Below are positions 1 through 6,319 of a stretch of DNA of 8,980 bases, piece by piece. Both the position numbers and the translations under genes were made by a program. The stretch covers positions 1 to 8,980 of the forward strand of contig CALWVX010000067.1 of assembly GCA_944385065.1 (NCBI GenBank), given 5' to 3'. Position 1 is the first letter of the stretch, and the number at the start of each line of letters is the position of its first letter. Source of the DNA: an uncultured Oscillospiraceae bacterium. Lineage in GTDB: Bacteria; Bacillota; Clostridia; Oscillospirales; Oscillospiraceae. The notes under the pieces are model-generated. The model did no database searches, had not been told where the DNA came from, and worked only from the letters and a program-made list of their open reading frames with translations.

Positions 1-1175
1 GTGGTGTCGGACACGGGGGAACCGGTGTCACCGATGGTGGAGGCCGCGGCAATCAGCATGGTGGTGGCGGCCAGGCCCATACCCAGCTCGGAGCACAGAG
101 GCACATACAGCACGGCCAGCACGGGCACGGTGCCGAAGGAGGTGCCGGTGCCCATGACGATGACCAGGCCCACCAGCATCATCACGAAGGCGCCCAGGAA
201 CTTGTTGCCGCCGATGAAGGCCAGGGAGCTCTCCACCAGCTCGGCCACGGCGCCGCTCTCGCTGAGCACCAGGCTGAACCCGTTGGAGGCCAGCATCACG
301 AAGGCGATAAAGCCCATGAGCTGAACGCCCTCATCCACGATCTTGTCCATGTCGGACCACTTGACGGCCCGGGTCAGGAACATGATGGCCAGGCCCACGG
401 TTGCGCCCAGGGGCAGAGACTCGGTGAGCAGCTGCACTCCCATGGTGGAGACAGCAGCCACCAGAGCCATCCAGTGCTTATAGCTCATGGTGGTGTCGAC
501 CGTGTCCAGGTCCACCGCCACGCCCTCAATATTCTTATACTCCCGGGGCTTGCGGTACAGCACCAGCACGGCAAAGATCAGACCGGCCAGCATGGCCAGG
601 CCCAGGGGCCAGGTGTACTGCCAGACCTCGAACTTGCCGATCTCCATGCCGTTCTCGGTGATGTTGGTGGACAGGATGCCGTGATACAGGCCTCCGAAGC
701 CGAAGGGAATGGTCACATAGGGGGCCCGCAGGCCAAAGCCCAGGGCGCAGGCCACCGCACGGCGGTCAATCTTCAGCTTGTTCATCACGATCAGCAGAGG
801 CGGGATCAGGATGGGGATAAAGGCCACGTGGACAGGGATCAAGTTCTGGGAGAAGCAGGCGAAGAAGGCGATCAGGAACACGAAGGCCAGCCGCTTGCCG
901 CTGACCAGCTTGGCGATCTTCACCGCCAGGATGTCGGACACGCCGGTGTAGCTGATGGTGGCGGCCAGACAGCCCAGAAGGACGTAGGCGATGGCGGTTT
1001 CCGGGTCAGTTCCGCAGCCGGAAATGAAATTGCCCATCGTGGTCTTGATGTCCATGCCGGACACCAGGCCGGCCACGATGGAGGCAATCACCAGAGACAG
1101 CAGCACATTCACCCGCAGGAAGCAGAGCACCAGCAGGACAATCACTGCGATGACTACTGGGTTTGTCAGGATCAT
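1..1175 (-). CDS. YuiF/NhaC-type permease, 3'-truncated by window edge
   Basis: This is an integral membrane secondary transporter of the Na+/H+ antiporter (NhaC) superfamily, closest in character to Bacillus YuiF; the substrate (cation, or an amino acid as suggested for YuiF) cannot be told from sequence. I translated 391 residues before the frame leaves the window; family members are around 440, so roughly the last 50 residues are missing. Hydrophobic segments start at residue 4 and alternate with short loops. Family hallmarks visible are FSQNLIPVHVAFIPILIPPLL-like helix (108-128), GTGTSFGTVPVLAV (342-355) and GDTGSPVSD (382-390). The start is ATG at 1173-1175 with GGGAGG seven bases upstream (1183-1188). 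It follows the codA terminator and has its own promoter near 1401-1429, so it is a separate transcription unit. Family assignment is confident; function is not. Confidence 0.88.
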   Translation of the reverse strand, partial: MILTNPVVIAVIVLLVLCFLRVNVLLSLVIASIVAGLVSGMDIKTTMGNFISGCGTDPETAIAYVLLGCLAATISYTGVSDILAVKIAKLVSGKRLAFVFLIAFFACFSQNLIPVHVAFIPILIPPLLIVMNKLKIDRRAVACALGFGLRAPYVTIPFGFGGLYHGILSTNITENGMEIGKFEVWQYTWPLGLAMLAGLIFAVLVLYRKPREYKNIEGVAVDLDTVDTTMSYKHWMALVAAVSTMGVQLLTESLPLGATVGLAIMFLTRAVKWSDMDKIVDEGVQLMGFIAFVMLASNGFSLVLSESGAVAELVESSLAFIGGNKFLGAFVMMLVGLVIVMGTGTSFGTVPVLAVLYVPLCSELGMGLAATTMLIAAASTIGDTGSPVSDT

Positions 1176-1395
1176 AAAAAAACCTCCCATTCACTCTCAC
1201 AACAGTTTGATTTGGTTCAGTGCGCGGAACTCTGTCCCCCTTTCCTTTTCAAAATTGATCGGCGGCGAAACCGGCCCAAGGGCAAAAAAAGACCGCGAAC
1301 GCTGTATCTCGTGGGAGTACTGTCCACATCAGAACATCATCCGGGTTCTTGGTTTCCTGACCGTCTTCACTGGACGGGCACCGCCAATCAAGCTG
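1176..1395 (-). promoter_or_regulatory. Long structured 5' leader of the YuiF-like permease gene
   Basis: If transcription starts where the promoter predicts (about 1394), the mRNA has about 220 nt before the start codon. Reading the minus strand, possible stem-loops are: CCGTC/GACGG with a 7-nt loop (1361-1377), AGAAC/GTTCT with a 9-nt loop (1331-1349), and GTGG/CCAC with a 9-nt loop (1311-1327). Then comes GCGGTC followed by seven U (1284-1290), which could be a weak attenuator, though only a poor hairpin precedes it. I could not match the segment to a riboswitch or T-box class; the T-box GGGTGGTACCGCG element is absent. A cation- or amino-acid-responsive element would suit the gene, but that is inference. 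Confidence 0.4.
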
Positions 1396-1400
1396 GCTTT

Positions 1401-1429
1401 ATCATAGCATATTGTTTATGTAAAATCAA
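1401..1429 (-). promoter_or_regulatory. Sigma-A promoter of the YuiF-like permease gene
   Basis: On the minus strand, -35 TTGATT (1424-1429) and -10 TATGAT (1401-1406) are separated by exactly 17 bases. The -10 differs from consensus at one position and the -35 at two. It sits in the AT-rich island downstream of the codA terminator, and the AT-rich tracts immediately upstream could act as an UP element. The predicted start is near 1394. Confidence 0.65.
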
Positions 1430-1430
1430 C

Positions 1431-1448
1431 AATTTTGATATTAAAATT
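1431..1448. repeat. AT-rich inverted repeat abutting the permease -35 box
   Basis: AATTTT (1431-1436) and AAAATT (1443-1448) form a perfect 6-bp inverted repeat around GATATT, one base upstream of the -35 element. A second small palindrome, CAAATTTTG, lies at 1452-1460. It may be a regulator-binding site or simply UP-element composition; AT-rich DNA makes such repeats by chance. The rest of this gap, up to 1586, shows no credible gene on either strand. Confidence 0.3.
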
Positions 1449-1586
1449 CCGCAAATTTTGTCGATTATATGTTAAATTAAAGGGATAATATTCCAGTGTA
1501 ACAGTTTGCGAAATTAGTTTGTCCGCGCAGGAAAAACACTCCTGTTCCCATTGGAGCTGTTTCGCCGGCAGGCAGACGCCGGTTTT

Positions 1587-1624
1587 GAAAAACGTGCCGG
1601 GGCAAAAAGCGCCCCGGCACGTTT
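1587..1624 (-). terminator. Intrinsic terminator of the codBA operon
   Basis: A perfect 14-bp stem pairs 1590-1603 with 1611-1624 (core CGTGCCGGGGC/GCCCCGGCACG) around a 7-nt loop. On the minus strand the stem runs into a T tract (complement of the A run 1588-1592). It starts about 30 bases past the codA stop codon, where a Rho-independent terminator is expected. It separates codBA from the downstream permease unit. Confidence 0.93.
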
Positions 1625-1655
1625 CCCGATTCCTGTTGTTTTTTCTTCCGCACGG

Positions 1656-2918
1656 TCAGAAATAGACATGCTTCTCCGCCGGTTTCGAGGCGGCAATCAG
1701 CCTGCCCCGGCGATAGCTGCGCAGAACCGCGGCATCATAATTCAGCGCGTCGTACCAGTCCTTGGCGTCCAGCACCACAAAGTTTGCCTCCCCGCCGGGC
1801 CGGATTCCGTACGCATCCCCCAGGTGGAGGGTGCGGGCGGCGTTGGTGGTCACGAAGCGGCAGGAGTTGACAATCTCCTCATACCCCAGCATGTGCCCGG
1901 TATACAGCCCCATAAAGACCTGATCCCGCATATTCGCGTTGCCCAGGGGGTTCCAGGGATCAAACAGATCGTCGGAACCGAAGGAGACGTTGATCCCCTC
2001 TTCGGTCAGCTCCTTGACCCGGGTCATGCTGCGGCGCTTGGGGTAGGGATCCACCCGCCCGCCCAGGTGCATGTTCACGCAGGGGTTGGCCACAAAGTTC
2101 ATGCCGGACATCTTGAGAATCCGCATCAGCCGGATCACATAGGCGTTGTTGTAGCTGTGCATGGCGGTGGTGTGGGAGGCGGTGACCATATCCCGCATCC
2201 CGGTCTCATAGGCCCGGGTGGCCACGGTCTCCAGCCCCCGGGAAGCCTCGTCGTCAATCTCATCACAGTGGACGTCGATCAGCTTGCCGTACTTCTGGGC
2301 CAGCTCAAAGCAGATGTTCAGCGACTCCACCGAGTACTCCCGGGTGAATTCAAAGTGGGGAATGGCGCCGGCGGCGTCCGCCCCCAGCTTCAGGGCCTGC
2401 TCCAGCAGCTCCGCCCCCCTGGGATAGCTGAGGATGCCGTACTGGGGGAAGGCCACAATCTGGATGTCCATGAAGTCCCGGACTTCCTCCCGCAGCTCCA
2501 GAATCGCCTCCAGCGCGGTGAGCTTGGGATCATTGATGTCCACATGAGTGCGCACATATTGAATGCCGTTGGACGCCTGAAGACGGACGGCGCGGTTCAC
2601 CCGCTCCTTGACCTCCTCCTTGGTGAGGAAGGGCTTGTACTCCTCCCAGCACTGGATGCCCTCAAAGAGCGTCCCGGTCAGATTCCAGCGGGGCCGGCCG
2701 GCGGTCAGGCAGGTGTCCAGGTGCACATGGGACTCCACAAAGGGGGGCAGAGCCAGCTTCCCGGCGCAGTCGGACACGACCTCCTCGCCGGGGCGCGGCT
2801 GCAGGCCGGGCCCGATCTCCTCAAACTTCCCATCGGTCACCCGGATGTCCACCGGTTCGTTTCCCTCGCTGAGATACAGATTCTGAAACAGCATGCCGCT
2901 CACCTTTTCCTTTCCCAT
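1656..2918 (-). CDS. codA: Cytosine deaminase
   Basis: This cytoplasmic amidohydrolase converts cytosine to uracil and ammonia for pyrimidine salvage. The 420 residues align by eye along almost the whole length with E. coli CodA, including stretches such as GAIPHFEFTREY (184-195), LIDVHCDEIDDE (213-224) and TASHTTAMHSYN (246-257). The metal site is complete: H64 and H66 (SHVHLDT), H217, H249 and D316, with catalytic E220; these correspond to E. coli H61, H63, H214, H246, D313 and E217 with a constant offset of three. One visible difference is FGSDD (313-317), where E. coli has FGHDD. The first ATG (2916-2918) directly follows the codB TGA, giving tight translational coupling. ATG at 2892-2894 (residue 9, MLFQNLYL) has a better ribosome binding site (AAGGTGAG, five bases away) and could be the true start, giving 412 residues. 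The gene is followed by a strong terminator. Confidence 0.96.
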   Translation of the reverse strand: MGKEKVSGMLFQNLYLSEGNEPVDIRVTDGKFEEIGPGLQPRPGEEVVSDCAGKLALPPFVESHVHLDTCLTAGRPRWNLTGTLFEGIQCWEEYKPFLTKEEVKERVNRAVRLQASNGIQYVRTHVDINDPKLTALEAILELREEVRDFMDIQIVAFPQYGILSYPRGAELLEQALKLGADAAGAIPHFEFTREYSVESLNICFELAQKYGKLIDVHCDEIDDEASRGLETVATRAYETGMRDMVTASHTTAMHSYNNAYVIRLMRILKMSGMNFVANPCVNMHLGGRVDPYPKRRSMTRVKELTEEGINVSFGSDDLFDPWNPLGNANMRDQVFMGLYTGHMLGYEEIVNSCRFVTTNAARTLHLGDAYGIRPGGEANFVVLDAKDWYDALNYDAAVLRSYRRGRLIAASKPAEKHVYF

Positions 2919-4163
2919 TCAGCGTTTGCTCCGGCACAGTTCCCCCAGGAAGAAGCACACGGCCGCCACGATCATGGCGTTGACCGCCGCGATGCCCCAG
3001 GGCAGCAGGTTGGCCGCCACGGCCCCCACCACAATGCCGGCAATATTGAACCAGTTTACGGTCTGCTCCGTCCCGTCCGCCCGGAACTTCTTCCGGTTTT
3101 TGAAAAAGTCCAGAATCACAATCACGCCGATGGGGGGCAGCGCGCAGTTGAGGATATTCAGCCAGCCCACAAAATTCCAGTACAGCCAGATGGCCAGGGC
3201 GGTTCCGATGATGCCGGAAATCCAGGTGGTGAACTTCATCCTCACCCCGGAGATATTGGAGATGGCCAGGCCGCCGGTATACAGCGCATTGTTATTGGTG
3301 GTCCAGATATTCGCCCCCAGCACAATCAGGGCGGGAATGGCCAGTCCCTGGGCGATCATGACATAAAAGATGTCGTCCTTGCCGGTAAAGGCGCCGCCCA
3401 CAGCTCCAAAGCAGAACATCAGCGTGTTCCCCAGGAAAAAGGCGATGACCGTGGTCCACACCGCGATCCGGTTGTTCCGGGCAAAGCGGATAAAGTTGGG
3501 GGTGGCCGTGCCGCCCGAGATAAAGGAGCCGATCACATAGCCGATGCCGGTGACCAGAGAAATTCCGCCGGCGGACTGGGCGAAGATAGCCGCCAGACCG
3601 CCGCCGTCCCGGGTGGCGGTCACCATGGAGTAGACGCCCAGCACCACAATCAGGGGGACCGAGATATAGCTGACGATCTCCAGGGCCTTCATGCCCGTGG
3701 CGGCGGTGGCGGTCATCAGCAGGCCCGCCGCGATGGTCAGCACCCACTCGTTGACCCCCAGCAGCTCTGCCGCCGGGATGGAAAACATGGCCACGCCCAC
3801 ACCGAACCACCCGATCTGGGTGAAGCCCAGGATGGCGGAGGACAGATACGACCCCTTGGAGCCGAAGGTCCTGCGGCACAGCAGGTCCATATTCAGCCCC
3901 GTCTCAGAGCCGATATAGGCCAGGATTCCGCAGTAGGCAGAGAGGATTGCCCCGCCGATGAGGCAGGCCCAGAGAAATCCGGACAAATCCAGCCCGTTGC
4001 CCAGCTTTGCCCCCACGCTCATGCTGGCCGAGAAGAAGGTGAACCCCAGCATGACGAAAAACATGTTCCAGAAGCCTTTCCGCGCCGAAGCGGGAACCGC
4101 CTCCAGCGAATAGTCGGCATCCACCGGAGATGCCGCTGCGGTCTCTCTCTTTTGATCCCTCAT
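2919..4163 (-). CDS. codB: Cytosine permease (NCS1 family)
   Basis: This inner-membrane transporter of the nucleobase:cation symporter-1 family imports cytosine for CodA, encoded immediately downstream. The 414 residues contain about 12 hydrophobic segments and match E. coli CodB throughout: SARKG and FTFFSASM (26-48), TQIGWFGVGVAMF (115-127), which carries the Gln and Trp of the substrate site described for CodB, GSFISGGT (212-219), IAQGL (270-274) and NIWTTNNNALY (285-295). The start is ATG at 4161-4163, because GAGGAG (4172-4177) lies eight bases upstream of it. An in-frame GTG two codons earlier is only two bases from that site and is less likely. The stop codon abuts the first codA ATG with no gap. 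The gene has its own promoter and a hairpin-rich leader, so codBA is regulated independently of the ATPase gene upstream. Confidence 0.96.
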   Translation of the reverse strand: MRDQKRETAAASPVDADYSLEAVPASARKGFWNMFFVMLGFTFFSASMSVGAKLGNGLDLSGFLWACLIGGAILSAYCGILAYIGSETGLNMDLLCRRTFGSKGSYLSSAILGFTQIGWFGVGVAMFSIPAAELLGVNEWVLTIAAGLLMTATAATGMKALEIVSYISVPLIVVLGVYSMVTATRDGGGLAAIFAQSAGGISLVTGIGYVIGSFISGGTATPNFIRFARNNRIAVWTTVIAFFLGNTLMFCFGAVGGAFTGKDDIFYVMIAQGLAIPALIVLGANIWTTNNNALYTGGLAISNISGVRMKFTTWISGIIGTALAIWLYWNFVGWLNILNCALPPIGVIVILDFFKNRKKFRADGTEQTVNWFNIAGIVVGAVAANLLPWGIAAVNAMIVAAVCFFLGELCRSKR

Positions 4164-4197
4164 AAACACAGCTCCTCTATTTTTTTGTTGAGAAGTT

Positions 4198-4275
4198 CCG
4201 CTCCCGGCGGGAGCGGCCGCCTGCGCGGCGGGCGGGCCGGAGCAGCTCCGCTGCCTTCCGCTGGCCCCTGCCAGC
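4198..4275 (-). promoter_or_regulatory. codBA leader with four consecutive stem-loops
   Basis: Between the predicted transcription start (about 4275) and the codB ribosome binding site, the minus strand can form four separate hairpins. They are GCTGGC/GCCAGC with a 4-nt loop at the very 5' end (4260-4275), GCAGC/GCTGC (4242-4254), CCGCC/GGCGG (4217-4231), and an 8-bp CCGCTCCC/GGGAGCGG stem with a 3-nt loop (4198-4216). None is followed by a U tract, so these are not obvious terminators. The following segment is A-rich (seven A in a row) and leads to GAGGAG. I see no PyrR-type site or known riboswitch motif. The 5' hairpin could stabilise the mRNA; a regulatory role is unproven. Confidence 0.5.
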
Positions 4276-4281
4276 TACTAA

Positions 4282-4310
4282 ACTATATCATGACCGCCCG
4301 CTCCTGTCCA
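4282..4310 (-). promoter_or_regulatory. Sigma-A promoter of codBA
   Basis: On the minus strand, -35 TGGACA (4305-4310) and -10 TATAGT (4282-4287) are 17 bases apart, each with one mismatch to consensus. It lies 26 bases past the stop codon of the ATPase gene, in the only AT-containing part of an otherwise very GC-rich gap. This makes codBA its own transcription unit; I see no clear terminator after the ATPase gene, so read-through may add to expression. Confidence 0.7.
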
Positions 4311-4335
4311 CTCTTTTCCGGGACGGCCGCTCCGC

Positions 4336-6039
4336 TTACAGTCTCAGGCCGCGGAAGCGGTTGAAGCAGGCGAAGATCTCCTGCCGCCGGGGTCTGGCCA
4401 GCGCCGGCAGTCCGGCGCTTCCGCCGCACACAGCGGCCAATCCCTGCCGATCCAGAGCCTCCTCCAGCGCGTCCACCACCTGGGTCAGCGTGCGCCTGCC
4501 GTCCAGCAGATGCCGCTGCGCATAGAGCAGACAGTAGCCCAGGGCGGTGAGCTGCTCGCTGTCCGCCAGCTGCTCCACATACCGCAGGTCGATGGTCTCC
4601 CGGTTCAGCGAGACCCCGTCCATCCCCTGGTTTTTCAGCTTGACCCGGTCTCCCTCCCGCAGTTCCGGCGACGGCGCAGGCCGGCGGTCAAAGTCAGGCC
4701 GACTGCCCGGGGGCGGAAGCTGAAGCTCCAGGGGAAAGGCCGCGGCCTCCTGTTTGGCCAGAGCGGTGATGTCCCTCGGCACATACCGGTCCATCTGAAT
4801 CACCCGGTCGGCCATGTGGAACCAGGACCCGGAGCTGCCCGCCACAATGATGGTGGACACCCCCCAGTTCTCATACAGCTCCCGGACCCGGTGGAGGAAG
4901 GGGGTGATGGGCTCCATGTCCCGGTGGATCACCCGCTCCATCAGCTCGTCCCGGATCAGGAAATTGGTGGCGCTGGTATCCTCATCCATCAGCAGCAGAT
5001 CGGCTCCCGCCTCCAGCCCCTCCACCACATTGGCCGCCTGGGAGGTGCTGCCGCTGGCGTCCTCGGTAGTAAAGGCGGCCGTATCTCTGCCGTTGGGCAG
5101 GTGGTTGATAAACAGAGAGATGTCGCTCTTTCGGATGCTCCTCCCGTCCTCCGCCCGAATTTTCACCGCGGAGGAATCCGTGACCACATACTCCCGTCCG
5201 TCCCCGGCAATGTGATCGTACACCCCCAGCTCCAGAGCTTTGAGCAGGGTGGACTTGCCGTGATAGCCGCCTCCCACGATCAGAGTGACGCCTCTCGGCA
5301 CCCCCATCCCCCGCAGTCTCCCCCGGTGGGGCAGGTCAATCTCCACCGCCAGCTCCGGGGGCGTCTGGAAGGGCACCGCCCCCTCCATGGGGCGGCGGGA
5401 CACGCCGGAGGCCCGGGGCAGGATACTGCCGTCGGCCACAAAGGCGCACAGGCCCAGCTTCGGGAGAGTTTCCCGGAGTACATGCTGGTCCTCCGCCAGA
5501 TCGGCCACCGCCCGGAGCCGCCCGGGATCCCAGCTCCGGTAAAGCAGAGCGCCCTGGACACACCGGGGCAGCAGGTCAAACAGAATTTTCTCCAGCTCCC
5601 GGGCATTGATGGTCCGGCCGTTGGCGGGAAAGCCCACCTCCAGCCGCACCACCAGCCCCCCGCTCCGGGGGTCCAGCTGGCAGGCGGTGCGCTCCAGCAC
5701 CTCCTGGCCGCAGCGGCTGACCGCAATCAGGCCGCTGTGGCCCGACCCCTTCGCCTGAAAGCTGACCTGGCCGGCCAGCCGCCCGAACTGCCGGGTCAAT
5801 GCGTCCTGCAGGGCCACCCGCTGACAGGGCAGGCGGTACAGCTCCGGCGGAAAGGCCGCCGTCTTCCCCTCCACCCGGACGCTGAGCCGGGAGGGGGCGG
5901 CAAAGGGGTCCCCCTGCACATGGTCGATAGACAGCACATAGCCCGGGAACTGCCAGGCCCCTCTGGTGTCCTTGTAAGCGGGATAGCCCCGCCGGTCGAT
6001 GCGGGCCAGCAGGGCCTGCAGCTCTTTGGATGTCTGCAT
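4336..6039 (-). CDS. COG3044-type 'ABC-class' P-loop ATPase
   Basis: This is a cytoplasmic ATPase of the predicted ABC-class family COG3044 (Pfam ABC_ATPase, PF09818), a stand-alone protein and not a transporter subunit. In the 567 residues, an N-terminal family domain covers roughly 1-240. The nucleotide-binding core follows, with Walker A GGGYHGKST (256-264), a signature-like ASGSTSQA (328-335) and Walker B LLLMDED (348-354) running into TSATNF. A family-specific C-terminal region follows from about 430, reaching GVSLNRETIDLRYVEQL (475-491). No membrane segments are seen. The cellular role in bacteria is unknown; a structurally characterised eukaryotic relative, trypanosome MRB1590, works in mitochondrial RNA editing. 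The ATG at 6037-6039 is preceded by a G-rich site overlapping the stop of the 55-residue gene 16 bases upstream, so the two are almost certainly co-translated. Family call is firm; function is not assigned. Confidence 0.92.
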   Translation of the reverse strand: MQTSKELQALLARIDRRGYPAYKDTRGAWQFPGYVLSIDHVQGDPFAAPSRLSVRVEGKTAAFPPELYRLPCQRVALQDALTRQFGRLAGQVSFQAKGSGHSGLIAVSRCGQEVLERTACQLDPRSGGLVVRLEVGFPANGRTINARELEKILFDLLPRCVQGALLYRSWDPGRLRAVADLAEDQHVLRETLPKLGLCAFVADGSILPRASGVSRRPMEGAVPFQTPPELAVEIDLPHRGRLRGMGVPRGVTLIVGGGYHGKSTLLKALELGVYDHIAGDGREYVVTDSSAVKIRAEDGRSIRKSDISLFINHLPNGRDTAAFTTEDASGSTSQAANVVEGLEAGADLLLMDEDTSATNFLIRDELMERVIHRDMEPITPFLHRVRELYENWGVSTIIVAGSSGSWFHMADRVIQMDRYVPRDITALAKQEAAAFPLELQLPPPGSRPDFDRRPAPSPELREGDRVKLKNQGMDGVSLNRETIDLRYVEQLADSEQLTALGYCLLYAQRHLLDGRRTLTQVVDALEEALDRQGLAAVCGGSAGLPALARPRRQEIFACFNRFRGLRL

Positions 6040-6055
6040 CTCAGTTTTCCCCCCC

Positions 6056-6223
6056 TTATTTCATTCCATAGCGCCGGGCGATCTCCGCCAGCTCCTCCGG
6101 CCCCGCCCGCAGGATTTCCTCCTGGTCCAGAAGCATGGCCCCCAGGCCGGCGGCAGCTCCGGCGTATCCCTCGTCCAGCAGTTTCTGACGCAGCGCCTTC
6201 GTCTGCGCGTCTGACGTTGACAT
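6056..6223 (-). CDS. Small conserved-looking hypothetical protein (55 aa)
   Basis: I do not recognise a named family. The 55-residue product is mainly charged and alanine/leucine-rich. It can be read as two or three helices: LRQKLLDEGYAGA (11-23), a Gly/Ala-rich turn with LGAMLLDQEEIL (27-38), and PEELAEIARRYGM (42-54). There is no signal peptide or membrane segment, so it should be cytosolic. The start ATG at 6221-6223 is fixed by an excellent AGGAGG seven bases upstream; an in-frame ATG eleven codons earlier lacks such a site. The stop is 16 bases before the ATPase start and overlaps its ribosome binding region, pointing to co-translation and perhaps a physical partnership with the ATPase. 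The strong binding site and codon use like its neighbours argue that it is real despite its size. Confidence 0.75.
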   Translation of the reverse strand: MSTSDAQTKALRQKLLDEGYAGAAAGLGAMLLDQEEILRAGPEELAEIARRYGMK

Positions 6224-6237
6224 GTTCGTTCCTCCTT

Positions 6238-6270
6238 TTACAATCCGACCGCCCAAACCAGCGCATCCAT
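6238..6270 (-). other. Possible 11-codon leader reading frame (MDALVWAVGL)
   Basis: In the 96-base gap between the DUF554 stop and the 55-residue gene, an ATG (6268-6270) with AAAAGGGA about six bases upstream opens a 10-residue frame. It ends in TAA immediately before the AAGGAGG of the next gene. The geometry would suit a leader peptide or translational coupling, but frames this short arise often by chance and no hairpin or terminator accompanies it. It is reported as a possibility only. Confidence 0.2.
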
Positions 6271-6319
6271 GATAGTCCCTTTTGATTCAGGCGACGATAC
6301 CGCAGTCCTCCCGCTCCGC

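Noticed and set aside
1284..1310. U7 tract with GCGTTCGC as a full intrinsic terminator in the permease leader
   Set aside because: The preceding hairpin has only two or three stable pairs and a mismatch; too weak to call a terminator, so it is noted only as a possible attenuator.
474..1475. Plus-strand open frame of 333 codons opposite the YuiF-like permease
   Set aside because: The minus-strand frame here translates to a motif-bearing permease with a good start; the plus frame is compositional noise that also crosses the permease promoter.
4170..4335. Purine riboswitch or PyrR-binding site ahead of codBA
   Set aside because: I found neither the conserved loop and junction motifs of purine riboswitches nor the PyrR consensus; only GC-rich hairpins are present.
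1551..4364. Very long plus-strand open frame of 937 codons opposite codA and codB
   Set aside because: It runs antisense to two clearly identified genes, is rich in H, Q, G and P as expected of the reverse of GC-rich codons, shows no family motif and has no ribosome binding site.
4336..6039. ABC transporter ATP-binding subunit
   Set aside because: The protein is 567 residues with a long N-terminal domain and COG3044-specific motifs, and no cognate permease subunit is adjacent.
4510..6285. Plus-strand open frame of 591 codons opposite the ATPase and small gene
   Set aside because: Antisense shadow of the COG3044 ATPase with the same low-complexity composition and no promoter or binding site.
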